DNA from: Methylophilaceae bacterium
GTDB taxonomy: Bacteria > Pseudomonadota > Gammaproteobacteria > Burkholderiales > Methylophilaceae
DNA: 64,000 bases
Direction: 5' to 3'
Assembly: GCA_013141125.1 (NCBI GenBank)
Contig: JABFRO010000002.1
Coordinates: 496,001 to 560,000, forward strand
Shown piece after piece: positions 41,248-51,824 of this stretch (the first letter of the stretch is position 1; every line of letters begins with the position of its first letter). The position numbers and the translations under genes were made by a program. A model generated the notes under the pieces. That model saw only the letters and a list, made by a program, of their open reading frames with translations. It searched no databases and was not told where the DNA came from.

Positions 41248-42057
41248 ATGAAACAATTTCTATTACCTGCTTTGTTTGCATCATTATTTATGCAAGCTGC
41301 TCCTGTGCTGGCGGATTCCAGTGCAAGTGCGACCATTAACTGGGGCAGTTTCAATGTCCAGATTATTGACCTTTCCGGCGGTACAAACGCTCCTGTGTTT
41401 ACATGGACTAACCAAAGTGGCGCAGCAAACTCTTCAGCGTCTTCTTATATGGATGGTGGATCGGATAGTGCATCCAGCTCTCGAAGTGCGCCAAACTGGA
41501 CTAAAGCACTTACTCCAAATTCAAATACCGAGAATGCTCAAGCCAGTGGTTTGCGCAACACCTCCACTCTGTCTGCCAGTGCTGCTACTCAGGCAAGTTC
41601 CTCGGATAGTTATTCTTGGTATAGTACTAATAATAATGCAAGCGCAAATGCCAATAACGCTGGGAACTTTTCATTAACTGGTTACGGCATTGCGCTGATT
41701 TCCGTTAGCTGGAATGCCAGTGTGACAGGTGCAACGAGTGATTTGTATGACTACAGCAACGCCAATGTTTCTATTTCCGGTAGTTACAATGATGGACTTT
41801 ATAGTAATGGCAGCGCGAATTCCGGTGTCAATTTACAGAGTTATTGGGGAGCAACCAGCGTAAATGGCCTTTTCACTTTAGCTGTGACTAACGCTGGTAG
41901 TGGTTTAACCACCGGTTATCTGAATGCCAATGTATCAACAAATTCAACTAGTCCGTTTTCAGTCGCTATCACGCCTGTTCCAGAGCCTGATGTTTATGCC
42001 ATGTTGTTGGCAGGTTTGGGTTTGATTGGCTTTATGTCTCGCCGCAGGCTTCTTTAG
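41248..42057 (+). CDS. PEP-CTERM sorting domain protein, Ser/Asn-rich
   Basis: This 269-residue secreted protein has a signal peptide (MKQFLLPALFASLFMQAAPVLA) and a PEP-CTERM tail, VPEPDVYAMLLAGLGLIGFM followed by SRRRLL. The mature region is very rich in Ser, Asn, Ala and Thr (for example NTSTLSASAATQASSSDSYS), almost without charged residues, suggesting a beta-structured extracellular or biofilm matrix protein. It has no recognised domain. A GAGG ribosome site precedes the start, and a hairpin follows about 120 bases after the stop. It is processed by an exosortase that must be encoded elsewhere. Confidence 0.92.
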   Translation: MKQFLLPALFASLFMQAAPVLADSSASATINWGSFNVQIIDLSGGTNAPVFTWTNQSGAANSSASSYMDGGSDSASSSRSAPNWTKALTPNSNTENAQASGLRNTSTLSASAATQASSSDSYSWYSTNNNASANANNAGNFSLTGYGIALISVSWNASVTGATSDLYDYSNANVSISGSYNDGLYSNGSANSGVNLQSYWGATSVNGLFTLAVTNAGSGLTTGYLNANVSTNSTSPFSVAITPVPEPDVYAMLLAGLGLIGFMSRRRLL

Positions 42058-42098
42058 AAATCGACTTTGGCTGGATTTGTGTAATTGAGTCTCAGGTT

Positions 42099-42115
42099 TG
42101 TCGGAATTCTTTACA
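42099..42115 (+). repeat. 17-base motif downstream of the PEP-CTERM gene (copy 2)
   Basis: TGTCGGAATTCTTTACA, 16 of 17 bases identical to copy 1 at 41018-41034. The two copies bracket the gene in the same orientation. Confidence 0.5.
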
Positions 42116-42178
42116 GTCCGCAACCGGGGAATATCCTCAAATCCAATACCTAGCACTTACTTCTGCTTGCTGAAATTC

Positions 42179-42213
42179 AGCAACAACCCCGCAATAGCGA
42201 GGTTGTTGCTTTA
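42179..42213 (+). terminator. Hairpin downstream of the PEP-CTERM gene
   Basis: AGCAACAACC and GGTTGTTGCT pair outside CGC/GCG, with one C-A mismatch and an AATA loop. Only a short TTT follows, so it is a weak intrinsic terminator. Confidence 0.6.
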
Positions 42214-42336
42214 AATCGACTGTCGAAAAATTTTACTTGGGATTTGTATTGCTGCCCAATTAGTAGCCCTCTAATTGTTAGCCATCGTAAGCCTGTCTGC
42301 TTTGTAAAGAATATTTTCTGGTACGCAAATTACGAT

Positions 42337-43011
42337 TCAAGCTTTCAACAGCACAATCACGGCACCACTACCGCCGTCATTGGGTCTGGCCTGTGCATAG
42401 GCGATGACTTCATCTTTTTGTATGAGCCAGCCGCGCAATTTGTTTTTAAGTACCGGTTCGCCGTTTTTTGAGCCCAAGCCTTTGCCGTGAATAATGCGTA
42501 CACAGCGGATGCCGCGTTTTTTGCAATTGCTGATAAATTCGGCCACGTAGAGCCGTGCTTCATCGGCGATTAATCCATGCAAATCAATTTTTGCCTGTAC
42601 TACCCAATGGCCGCGCCGCAGTTTGCTTAAAATATCGGGGGCATGGCCATCCCTTAAATACAGCAGCTCTTCACCGCTTTCCAGTTCATGGCTTGGCATG
42701 TAGGCATCGCTGAGCGAGTCTTTTAATGCTTGGCGCTCGTCACGAATAAGCTGGTGCGGAATGGGTTTGGGGCGCAGTGGTTGATGATGCACGCGTGCCG
42801 GTTTTAGCGGACGTGTGCCTTTGACAGCCTCACGGAACAGCCTGGTTTTTTCGGCATGGCTTTCCATGTTGATTTCAAGGTTATTCTCAAACCCGGACGA
42901 ATTTTGCGTGATAGCGCCAGCTTCGGCTGCCCGGGATTGAAAAAGTTGCTGCATGGCATCGGCATTGCGCTTTTGCCAGGCAGCTTTTGTCGCTTTGCTG
43001 ATAATGGACAT
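42337..43011 (-). CDS. Smr domain protein
   Basis: This 224-residue protein has a C-terminal Smr domain (about 140-224) with the motifs KIDLHGLIADEARLYV (DLHG) and RIIHGKGLGSKNG (HGKG), and ends GGSGAVIVLL. Stand-alone Smr proteins have nicking endonuclease or ribonuclease activity; E. coli SmrB cleaves mRNA at collided ribosomes. The N-terminal 130 residues are charged and probably flexible, as in SmrA/SmrB. It lies 23 bases after trxB on the same strand. Confidence 0.9.
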   Translation of the reverse strand: MSIISKATKAAWQKRNADAMQQLFQSRAAEAGAITQNSSGFENNLEINMESHAEKTRLFREAVKGTRPLKPARVHHQPLRPKPIPHQLIRDERQALKDSLSDAYMPSHELESGEELLYLRDGHAPDILSKLRRGHWVVQAKIDLHGLIADEARLYVAEFISNCKKRGIRCVRIIHGKGLGSKNGEPVLKNKLRGWLIQKDEVIAYAQARPNDGGSGAVIVLLKA

Positions 43012-43034
43012 GGCGCGAACTCAAGTGGCTAAGT

Positions 43035-44015
<981 letters not shown>

Positions 44016-44128
44016 TTATGGGTGCATGGGACGCACCCCAACCCAGTCATGGGTGCTGAAAATCAGGCAGCCCGCATTTTACGCTATTTTTGATGGGAGA
44101 GATTTAGCGGATGAATAGTCATGCGGTG

Positions 44129-46240
44129 CTAATGAAAGCGGCTATTCTGGGACAGGCTTTGTTCAAACTCTTCAATCGGCGCCGGTCTTCCTAACAAATA
44201 GCCCTGATAGGCGTGACAATCAAATTGTTTTAGCAGATTTAATTGCGCTTCTGTCTCCACGCCTTCGGCGATGACATCTATCGCCAGCGTTTTTGCCATG
44301 ACTATAATGGCCTTGATGATAACGGCATCGTTGGGATCGGTGTCGATGTCGCGTACAAAGCTTTGGTCTATCTTCAATTGGTTAAACGGCAAGCGTTTAA
44401 GGTAAGACAGCGATGAATAGCCGGTGCCAAAATCATCCATGGAAAAACTGATGCCCAGTGTTTGCAGTGCCTGCATTTTTTCCACGGTGTCGGTGACGTT
44501 ATCAAGCACAATGCTTTCGGTCAGCTCCAGCTTGAGTGAAAGCGGATTAGCGCCAGTTTGCGCCAGCACGTTACGCACTTGTTCCACAAAATTGCTCTGG
44601 CGGAATTGGCGTGCGCTGATATTTACCGCAATTTGCAACTGCTTGGCCTGTGGATTGTTCTCCCACGCTTTTAGTTGCTGACAGGCCGCATCCAGCACAT
44701 AGTGACCAATTTGCAGAATCAATCCGGTTTCTTCGGCCAGCGGAATAAACTCGGCGGGAGACACCAGGCCGCGCTCAGGATGTAGCCAGCGTAATAATAC
44801 TTCAGCACCCAAGCGCTGTTGCCGGTCATTGATTTGTATCTGGTAATAGAGTTTGAACTGATGTTGTGACAAGGCGCGCCGTAAATCGGCTTCCATCGCC
44901 GCGCGCGATTCCAGCGCCGTTTGCATGGCCGGATCAAAGAAGCGAAAGGTGTTGCGTCCCGATTGTTTGGATTGATACATGGCGGTATCGGCATGTTTAA
45001 GCAAAGCATCCTGGGGCGTTGAGTTGCCATAAAACATGCTGATGCCTATGCTGCCGCTACCGTGGTACTCATGGTCTTCCAGTATGTGTGGCCTATTGAT
45101 GGCATGCAGAATTTTTTCGGCGATCGCTTCCGCTTCCGCTGCAGCACGTTTGGATTCTGCATTTAAACCTTCCAGCATTACCACAAATTCATCACCACCC
45201 AAACGGGTGACGGTATCACCCGCACGCACACAATCTTGCAGGCGGTGGGCAATTTCGATCAAAAGTAAATCGCCTATATTGTGGCCTTGCGTGTCATTCA
45301 GTGTTTTGAAATTATCCAGATCAATGAACAACAAGGCTCCGTGGTGTTGGCTGCGCACTGACGCGGCAATGGCTTGTTGCAATCTATCTACCAATAAGCG
45401 GCGATTGGGCAGGTTGGTGAGCGGGTCGTAATAGGCTAGCTGATGCAGATCCTGTTGCAGCTTTTTGTTGGGAGCCATATCGGAAAACACGCCGACAAAA
45501 TTTACTACCTTGCCAGTAGCATCGGTCACACTGTTAATATGTAACCACTCTGGATAGATGTCGCCGTTTTTACGCCTATTCCATACTTCGCCTTCCCAAA
45601 CCCCATTTTCTTGCAGCGATTGCCACATGACCTGATAAAACTCCTTATCCTGGCGGCCGGAATGCAACATGCTGGGATTTTGGTTGATGACTTCTTCAGT
45701 GGAGTATCCAGTGGTTTGGCTAAAGCCTCGGTTCACTTGCAGAATGCGCGCGTCGGCATCGGTGATTAAAATACCTTCCGAAGTGTTTTCAAACACCAGC
45801 GCTGCCAGCTTGCGATAGTTCAGCTCAATTTCCAGCTGTTTAATCAGGGCATCGCGCTCCTGGCGCACTTTTGTTTCCTGTTTGATGAGTGCAGTAAACA
45901 GGCTTAAGTTAGAAATAACGCCGACAAAACGCCCGTCATCCAGCACGGCAATGAATTCACTTTTGTTGGCATCAAAGTGTGCCAGCACCGCATCCAGCGA
46001 GGTATTGAGAGGAAGCGTTTCAGCCGCGCGGCGCACCAGCAAATCGGAAAATATGCGGCCGGGAAACAGGGCGGCACGTTTGGCTTCAACCAGATCCAAA
46101 AAGTTTTCTTCTTCATCCAGTACGGCAAACACATTGGGTTTGATGTTGGTTTGCGCCATCACCTCATGGTATTTTTGCATGGGCAAGACTTTGAGTATTT
46201 GCGTACACAAGCAGTCTAAAAGCTGCAAAGTCGCGGTCAT
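44129..46240 (-). CDS. PAS-GGDEF-EAL c-di-GMP signalling protein with CBS-like N-terminus
   Basis: This 703-residue cytoplasmic protein has a CBS-like segment (about 65-125, ETLPLNTSLDAVLAHFDANK), a PAS/PAC domain (about 140-265), a GGDEF domain with intact LGGDEFV near residue 350, and an EAL domain (about 440-695) that begins GAEVLLRW, so the signature reads EVL with the Glu kept, plus DDFGTGYSS and IAEGVET. Both diguanylate cyclase and phosphodiesterase activities are possible. No transmembrane segment is evident. Its start overlaps the stop of the small gene upstream by 4 bases, so the two are coupled. Confidence 0.92.
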   Translation of the reverse strand: MTATLQLLDCLCTQILKVLPMQKYHEVMAQTNIKPNVFAVLDEEENFLDLVEAKRAALFPGRIFSDLLVRRAAETLPLNTSLDAVLAHFDANKSEFIAVLDDGRFVGVISNLSLFTALIKQETKVRQERDALIKQLEIELNYRKLAALVFENTSEGILITDADARILQVNRGFSQTTGYSTEEVINQNPSMLHSGRQDKEFYQVMWQSLQENGVWEGEVWNRRKNGDIYPEWLHINSVTDATGKVVNFVGVFSDMAPNKKLQQDLHQLAYYDPLTNLPNRRLLVDRLQQAIAASVRSQHHGALLFIDLDNFKTLNDTQGHNIGDLLLIEIAHRLQDCVRAGDTVTRLGGDEFVVMLEGLNAESKRAAAEAEAIAEKILHAINRPHILEDHEYHGSGSIGISMFYGNSTPQDALLKHADTAMYQSKQSGRNTFRFFDPAMQTALESRAAMEADLRRALSQHQFKLYYQIQINDRQQRLGAEVLLRWLHPERGLVSPAEFIPLAEETGLILQIGHYVLDAACQQLKAWENNPQAKQLQIAVNISARQFRQSNFVEQVRNVLAQTGANPLSLKLELTESIVLDNVTDTVEKMQALQTLGISFSMDDFGTGYSSLSYLKRLPFNQLKIDQSFVRDIDTDPNDAVIIKAIIVMAKTLAIDVIAEGVETEAQLNLLKQFDCHAYQGYLLGRPAPIEEFEQSLSQNSRFH

Positions 46241-46578
46241 GACTGTTTGACTTCCAGCAAAATTTCCACCTTGAGATCCAGGTGGATGATTTCTTCTGCG
46301 CCCATGACGGGTTTGATTTCCTGCAATACAAAATTGATGATCTGCTCGCGGTTGGCTTTGCGCAAAATGGCCGAACGTATCAATACATCACCTATCACAT
46401 CATCATCATCTATCTGCAAGTGCTCAAACGAGGTGGTGGTCAACAAGCTTAAGGCCTTGCCTACCGCCACACAGCCAATGGGAGAGTTTTTGCCCAACAC
46501 CAAACCATCCGTGATGGGCGGCAGAGAAAATTCTGATATTTGCGCGCGGATGATGTTGCTGGTTTTTCTGCTGTTCAT
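46237..46578 (-). CDS. Unrecognised small protein coupled to the GGDEF-EAL gene
   Basis: This is a 113-residue acidic protein starting at 46578 (MNSRKTSNIIRAQISEFSL), with GGAAACC upstream; an ATG 12 bases earlier is possible. It shows hydrophobic strand/helix alternation (for example VAVGKALSLLTTTSFEHLQI and EEIIHLDLKVEILLEV) without a signal peptide, membrane segment or known motif. I do not recognise the family. The 4-base overlap with the c-di-GMP protein downstream suggests that the two work together, perhaps as a ligand-sensing or partner subunit. The 292 bases before it and flhB carry no gene. Confidence 0.7.
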   Translation of the reverse strand: MNSRKTSNIIRAQISEFSLPPITDGLVLGKNSPIGCVAVGKALSLLTTTSFEHLQIDDDDVIGDVLIRSAILRKANREQIINFVLQEIKPVMGAEEIIHLDLKVEILLEVKQS

Positions 46579-46870
46579 AGGGGTTTCCATGGGGTTTGAG
46601 CACTCCCAGTTATAACTTTTTTGTTAAATGTTTAATTGTTTCTGTCTCAAAACGTATACAAAAGGCAGAGTCATTTTAACGTTTTTTTATTTTTGTGCAG
46701 AGTTTTTTGGTTTTTTTATGATGGTCTACCATCAATCATTCATATCGCTCCCGAATTAAACGCCTTTTCACCCTCTTATTCCACTGATTCGATTTAGCTT
46801 GTTTCGCTAATAATGGCGTTCATGGAAATCCCGATAGCTAAGTAATAAAAGCGATTTAACAGGAGCTGAC

Positions 46871-48046
46871 ATGGCTGAAGATAGTGATATGGAGAAAACG
46901 GAACCCGCCACCCCCAAGCGGCTTGAAAAAGCACGTGAGGAAGGCGATGTGCCGCGCTCCAGAGAAATGGTCACTTGCACTATGCTACTGGCCATGGGCT
47001 TGGGTTTGTGGATGCTGGGTGGCAATTTGACGCAGGCACTTAAAGTGAATTTAAGTAGTGGACTTACGCTGGAGCGTCAAATGGCGTTTGATCCATACCG
47101 CTTATTGGTCAATATAGCCGAGCATTTGGGTGCGCTGTTGTGGGCATTTGTGCCGCTGGCCGGGCTGATGCTGGTGGTGGCGATTGCTTCGCCAGTTTTA
47201 TTGGGCGGCTGGTTATTCAGTGGCAAGGCCCTGATGCCTAATTTTATGCGCATGAATCCGATCAGCGGTTTGGCTAATCTGGTTTCTGCCAATGCGCTGG
47301 TTGAATTGCTTAAAGCAGTTGCTAAAGCCTTGGTGGTGGGTACTGCGGCTTATGTGGTGGTTTCCAGCCAATTGGAGCAAGTGCTGTCACTGCCATTGCA
47401 GCCTCTGCATTCCGGCATGGCAGATGTGACGCATTTGTTATTGGTGGGTTTTTTTACCATAGTGGCCGCGTTGGTGTTGATTGCTGCGGTGGATGTACCT
47501 TACCAATTGATCCATTACGCCAACAAACACAAAATGACCAAAGAGGAAGTGCGTCAAGAGTCCAAGGAATCTGAAGGCAATCCTGAAATCAAAGCCAAAA
47601 TTCGTCAGCAACAACGTGAAATGGCCAGACGCAGAATGATGGCGGAAATCCCCAATGCCGATGTTGTTATTACCAACCCAACCCATTATGCCGTCGCCAT
47701 TAAATATAAAAGCGATGCCATGCGTGCGCCTATTGTGGTAGCCAAGGGAGCCGATGCCGTGGCTATGAAAATCCGTGAAATCGCCGGTGAAAACAACATT
47801 ACCATTATGGAAGCTCCCAAGCTGGCGCGGGCTTTATATGCGCATACCGAATTGGGCGATGCCATCCCCGAAGCGCTTTATTCCGCCGTGGCTGAGGTGC
47901 TGGCTTATATCTTCCAAATGCGTATTTTCAGCAAACAAGGCGGTGTGCGCCCACAAGTGCCAGCGGCGCTGGATGTGCCGGAAGCGCTGGATCCGCATAA
48001 TGATCTCAATTTGCAAAGCATGCTGGCAGCCGGAGCTAGATCATGA
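46871..48046 (+). CDS. flhB: Flagellar type III export apparatus protein FlhB
   Basis: This 391-residue membrane protein switches the flagellar export apparatus from rod/hook to filament substrates. It begins MAEDSDMEKTEPATPKRLEK, typical of FlhB, has four hydrophobic helices (about 30-210) and a cytoplasmic domain with the self-cleaving NPTH in VVITNPTHYAVAIKY near residue 265. It is the first gene of the flhB-flhA-flhF-flhG-fliA-motC-motD operon, with AGGAG upstream, and overlaps flhA by 4 bases. Confidence 0.97.
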   Translation: MAEDSDMEKTEPATPKRLEKAREEGDVPRSREMVTCTMLLAMGLGLWMLGGNLTQALKVNLSSGLTLERQMAFDPYRLLVNIAEHLGALLWAFVPLAGLMLVVAIASPVLLGGWLFSGKALMPNFMRMNPISGLANLVSANALVELLKAVAKALVVGTAAYVVVSSQLEQVLSLPLQPLHSGMADVTHLLLVGFFTIVAALVLIAAVDVPYQLIHYANKHKMTKEEVRQESKESEGNPEIKAKIRQQQREMARRRMMAEIPNADVVITNPTHYAVAIKYKSDAMRAPIVVAKGADAVAMKIREIAGENNITIMEAPKLARALYAHTELGDAIPEALYSAVAEVLAYIFQMRIFSKQGGVRPQVPAALDVPEALDPHNDLNLQSMLAAGARS

Positions 48047-50133
48047 ACGGATTAAGCTTACCCGGCTGGCTGACCGCTTTAACCGGCAATGTCAAAGGCA
48101 ACATGATTGCCGCGCCACTCATCATTGTGTTGTTGCTGTCGATGATGATTTTGCCGTTGCCCGCCATCGCGCTGGATGCGCTGTTCAGCTTCAATATCGC
48201 GCTTTCCATCATTGTGTTGCTGATTGGTCTCAACACCGTCAAGCCGCTGGATTTTATCGCTTTCCCTACCGTGCTGCTGGTCACCACCATGTTGCGTCTG
48301 TCGCTCAACGTGGCCTCTACCCGCGTGGTGCTGACAGAAGGCCATACCGGGCCGGACGCGGCGGGTAAGGTGATTGAAGCTTTCGGGCACTTTTTGATTG
48401 GCGGTAATTACACCGTCGGTATCGTCGTGTTCATTATTCTCACCATCATCAACTTTACCGTAGTCACCAAGGGCGCAGGCCGTATTGCCGAAGTGGGCGC
48501 ACGGTTCACTCTGGATGCGATGCCAGGCAAACAAATGGCCATTGATGCCGATTTGAACGCCGGCCTTATTGGCGAGGATGAAGCGCGTCGCCGCCGCAAG
48601 GAGGTGAGTCAGGAATCCGAGTTTTACGGTGCCATGGATGGTGCCAGCAAATATGTACGCGGCGATGCGGTTGCCGGGATCATGGTAACTATCATCAACA
48701 TCGTTGGCGGTTTGATTGTGGGCATGGTGCAGCATGATCTGGCGTTTGCGGTTGCCATCAAGAACTATACCTTGTTGGCGATTGGTGATGGTCTGGTGGC
48801 GCAAATTCCATCGCTGGTAATTTCAGTCGCCGCCGGTGTGGTGGTATCGCGCGTGGCCAATGAGCAGGATATTGGTGGGCAGTTAGTTACACAATTGTTT
48901 AGCAATGCGCGGGTGCTGTATATCACCGCCGCGATTATCGGTGCCATGGGCTTGATCCCCGGTATGCCCAACTTGGCATTTCTAATGCTGGCCGCTTTGA
49001 TGGCGGGTGCCGCTTATTTTGTCGCCGCGCGCAAAGATGTGGTGGAAACAGCGGTGGTGGAGGAAGCCCAGGTGAGCCGTGGCGAAGAGGAAGAAGCCAG
49101 CTGGAGTGACGTAGTGCCGGTGGATGTGTTGGGGCTGGAAGTGGGTTATCGCTTGATTGCGCTGGTGGACAAAGGGCAGGGCGGTGAACTGCTCAAGCGC
49201 ATTAAAGGCCTGCGTAAAAAATTCGCACAGGAAGTGGGCTTTTTAACACCGCCCGTGCACATCCGCGATAACCTCGAACTCAAACCTTCTGCTTACAGAA
49301 TCTTGCTAAAAGGCGTGGAAGTCGCCAGTGGCGAATCCGTACACGGGCAATTTTTGGCGATAGATCCGGGCATGGTGGCCGGCATATTGCCCGGCCCGCA
49401 AACCACAGACCCCGCGTTTGGCTTGCCAGCGGTGTGGATAGAAAACGAAATGCGCGACCATGCGCAAGGGCTGGGTTACACCGTGGTAGATGCGGGAACG
49501 GTGGTAGCCACGCATTTGAATCATGTGATTACGCAGAATGCGGCTGAGCTGCTGGGTCGTCAGGAAGTACAACAATTGCTGGATCACTTGAGTGCTGAAT
49601 CTCCAAAGTTAGTGGAAGATTTGGTGCCCAAGTTATTACCACTGGCGGTATTGCAAAAAGTGCTGCAAAACCTGTTGATCGAAGGTGTGCATATCCGCGA
49701 TATGCGCACCATTATTGAAACCTTGTCCGAACATGCCGCGCGTTCGCAAGACCCGGCTGAACTGACCGCGATTGTGCGTGTGCAACTGGGGCGCGCCATC
49801 GTGCAACAGCTGTTCCCCGAAGGCAATGAAGTTTCAGTGATGGCCTTCGATCAGAATCTGGAGCATTTGCTGATGCAAGCCATGCAGCCGGGTAACGGTA
49901 GTGTTGCCATTGAGCCCGGCCTGGCGGATACGCTTTCGCAACAAACGCAAGCCGCTGCCAGACAGCAGGAAAACATGGGCATGACTCCGGTGTTGTTGGT
50001 GCCGGGCGCTATCCGTGCGGTATTGGCGAAATTCCTGCGCCGCGCCATTCCCCAGCTACGTGTGCTTTCACACGAAGAATTACCCGATTCAAAAACCATA
50101 CGTGTTACTAGCCTTATTGGAGGTTCAGCATGA
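48043..50133 (+). CDS. flhA: Flagellar export gate protein FlhA
   Basis: This 696-residue protein is the central export-gate component. The N-terminal half has eight helices with the FHIPEP-family regions LVTTMLRLSLNVASTRVVL, NFTVVTKGAGRIAEVGARFT and MPGKQMAIDADLNAGLI. The cytoplasmic half (from about 350) binds chaperone-substrate complexes. It ends in the conserved HEELPDSKTIRV segment. It overlaps flhB at the start and flhF at the end by 4 bases each. Confidence 0.97.
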   Translation: MNGLSLPGWLTALTGNVKGNMIAAPLIIVLLLSMMILPLPAIALDALFSFNIALSIIVLLIGLNTVKPLDFIAFPTVLLVTTMLRLSLNVASTRVVLTEGHTGPDAAGKVIEAFGHFLIGGNYTVGIVVFIILTIINFTVVTKGAGRIAEVGARFTLDAMPGKQMAIDADLNAGLIGEDEARRRRKEVSQESEFYGAMDGASKYVRGDAVAGIMVTIINIVGGLIVGMVQHDLAFAVAIKNYTLLAIGDGLVAQIPSLVISVAAGVVVSRVANEQDIGGQLVTQLFSNARVLYITAAIIGAMGLIPGMPNLAFLMLAALMAGAAYFVAARKDVVETAVVEEAQVSRGEEEEASWSDVVPVDVLGLEVGYRLIALVDKGQGGELLKRIKGLRKKFAQEVGFLTPPVHIRDNLELKPSAYRILLKGVEVASGESVHGQFLAIDPGMVAGILPGPQTTDPAFGLPAVWIENEMRDHAQGLGYTVVDAGTVVATHLNHVITQNAAELLGRQEVQQLLDHLSAESPKLVEDLVPKLLPLAVLQKVLQNLLIEGVHIRDMRTIIETLSEHAARSQDPAELTAIVRVQLGRAIVQQLFPEGNEVSVMAFDQNLEHLLMQAMQPGNGSVAIEPGLADTLSQQTQAAARQQENMGMTPVLLVPGAIRAVLAKFLRRAIPQLRVLSHEELPDSKTIRVTSLIGGSA

Positions 50134-51824
50134 ACATCAAGAAATTCTTTGGTAAAAATTCGCGCGAAGCATTAGCTCTGGTGCGCCATGCGTTGGGGCC
50201 GGATGCGGTAATTCTGGCGAATAAATCCATCAATGGCGGCAATGAAATACTGGCGCTGGGGAATGATGATATGGAGTTGATTACCGCTAATGCGACCCAG
50301 CGACCGGTTTATCAAACTTCGTTGCAGGAAACCGCAACGTTGTCCGAGCCTGTATCCGGACCGTTGACGACTATGCCCTGGTTTTCCAATCCCAACCGGT
50401 TTGCGGATCTTACGCGGGCGGCTGAAATCAGTCGAGCTGTTGAATCAGGCAGGTTTTCTGAACCCGTGCGGACAGCCGAACACGCTCGGGCTGCGCAGCC
50501 AGCCAGACATCCGGAATCCATGCATTACGCGGAACATGAGCGTTTTGAAGATTCTCGTCGTTTTGACGAAGCTGGCCGTTATGATGAAACTAATCATCAT
50601 GATAAACCCAGGCGTTTTGCCGAACCCGCAGCAGAACAGCCACACGCTCAGGCGCGTATGCAGTCGGCAGAATCGCTGTCAGATTTCATTGCGCGTAATC
50701 GTCGCGATTATCATGAAGATGCGCCTGATTTTTCGTATGCAGAAGGTCAAGCCAATCCGCTGGATAGTTTGCCATCAGCTACTCATATGCCGCACGATTT
50801 GTCTCCAATGGCGGAATATTCGGATTTGTCAGCGCCGGTACAAACCATGCTGGGCATGGAAGAGATTATGAGCGAAATGCGCGAAATGCGCGGCTCGATT
50901 GAAACACAGCTGGCAGAACTGGTTTGGGAAAACATGCAGCGCCGTGATCCGACTAAATCCGTTATCTTGCGCACGCTGCTTTCTGCCGGTTTTGGTGCTG
51001 GCCTGGCCAGACACTTAACCGAGAAACTACCTAAAAATCAAACGGCGGAAGAAGCTGTTAAATGGGTTAAATCCATTCTGGAAAGTAATTTGCAAACCAT
51101 TCCCGATGAAAGTGAAATTTTGGATAAAGGCGGGGTTTTTGCACTCATCGGCCCTACTGGTGTTGGTAAAACCACAACCATCGCCAAATTGGCGGCACGT
51201 TATGTGATGAAACACGGCACGCAAAAACTGGCTTTGATTACCACGGATGCTTATCGTATTGGCGGGCATGAGCAATTGCGCATTTACGGAAAAATTCTGG
51301 GCGTTATGGTACATGCCGTCAAGGATGAGGCCGATTTGCGTATCGCACTGGAAGAGCTGAAAGGTAAGCACACCATTCTTATTGATACCGTAGGCGTGAA
51401 TCAGCGCGATGAAATGGTGGTACAGCAGATTGCCATGCTTTCAGCCGAAGGCACCAATGTGAAAAGATTGTTATGCCTGAGCGCTACCAACGCCGGCGAA
51501 ACCCTCACCGATGTTGTGAGTGCTTATAAAGGCAAGGGCTTGGCCGGTTGCATTATTACCAAACTGGATGAAGCTGCCACCATAGGCAGCACGCTGGATG
51601 TTATCGTCAGAGAAAAACTCAAGATTTATTATGTGGCAAACGGCCAGCGTGTGCCGGAAGATCTGCACATTGCTAATAGCAAAGTGCTGGTGCATCACGC
51701 GTTTAAGCCCAACAAACGCTCGGGTGGTTTGTTTGAGTTTCGCGATGATGAATTGTCCTTGCTCATGGCGCATACTACTAAAGTATCCAACGAACAATCG
51801 CTGAAGGAGATGCATCATGGTTAA
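50130..51824 (+). CDS. flhF: Flagellar biosynthesis GTPase FlhF
   Basis: This 564-residue SRP-type GTPase sets the position and number of flagella. The N-terminus starts MNIKKFFGKNSREALALVRH, with ALGPDAVILANKSINGG. A long charged linker (about 70-200) is rich in Arg, Glu, His and Ala with repeated short phrases such as AEHARAAQPARH and FDEAGRYDETNHHD; this is a variable region. The NG domain has GPTGVGKTTTIAKLAARY, TTDAYRIGGHEQL, DTVGVNQRD (usually DTAG) and TKLDEAATIG. It ends with an 8-base overlap onto flhG. Confidence 0.94.
   Translation: MNIKKFFGKNSREALALVRHALGPDAVILANKSINGGNEILALGNDDMELITANATQRPVYQTSLQETATLSEPVSGPLTTMPWFSNPNRFADLTRAAEISRAVESGRFSEPVRTAEHARAAQPARHPESMHYAEHERFEDSRRFDEAGRYDETNHHDKPRRFAEPAAEQPHAQARMQSAESLSDFIARNRRDYHEDAPDFSYAEGQANPLDSLPSATHMPHDLSPMAEYSDLSAPVQTMLGMEEIMSEMREMRGSIETQLAELVWENMQRRDPTKSVILRTLLSAGFGAGLARHLTEKLPKNQTAEEAVKWVKSILESNLQTIPDESEILDKGGVFALIGPTGVGKTTTIAKLAARYVMKHGTQKLALITTDAYRIGGHEQLRIYGKILGVMVHAVKDEADLRIALEELKGKHTILIDTVGVNQRDEMVVQQIAMLSAEGTNVKRLLCLSATNAGETLTDVVSAYKGKGLAGCIITKLDEAATIGSTLDVIVREKLKIYYVANGQRVPEDLHIANSKVLVHHAFKPNKRSGGLFEFRDDELSLLMAHTTKVSNEQSLKEMHHG

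Noticed and set aside
44027-44049. A terminator between the GGDEF-EAL gene and trxB
   Set aside because: The GGGTGC/GCACCC hairpin is not followed by a T-run on the relevant strand.
46591-46870. A FlhDC box or sigma-28 promoter upstream of flhB
   Set aside because: CCCGATAGC near 46830 resembles a sigma-28 -10 element, but no matching -35 element or convincing FlhD4C2 half-sites could be read.
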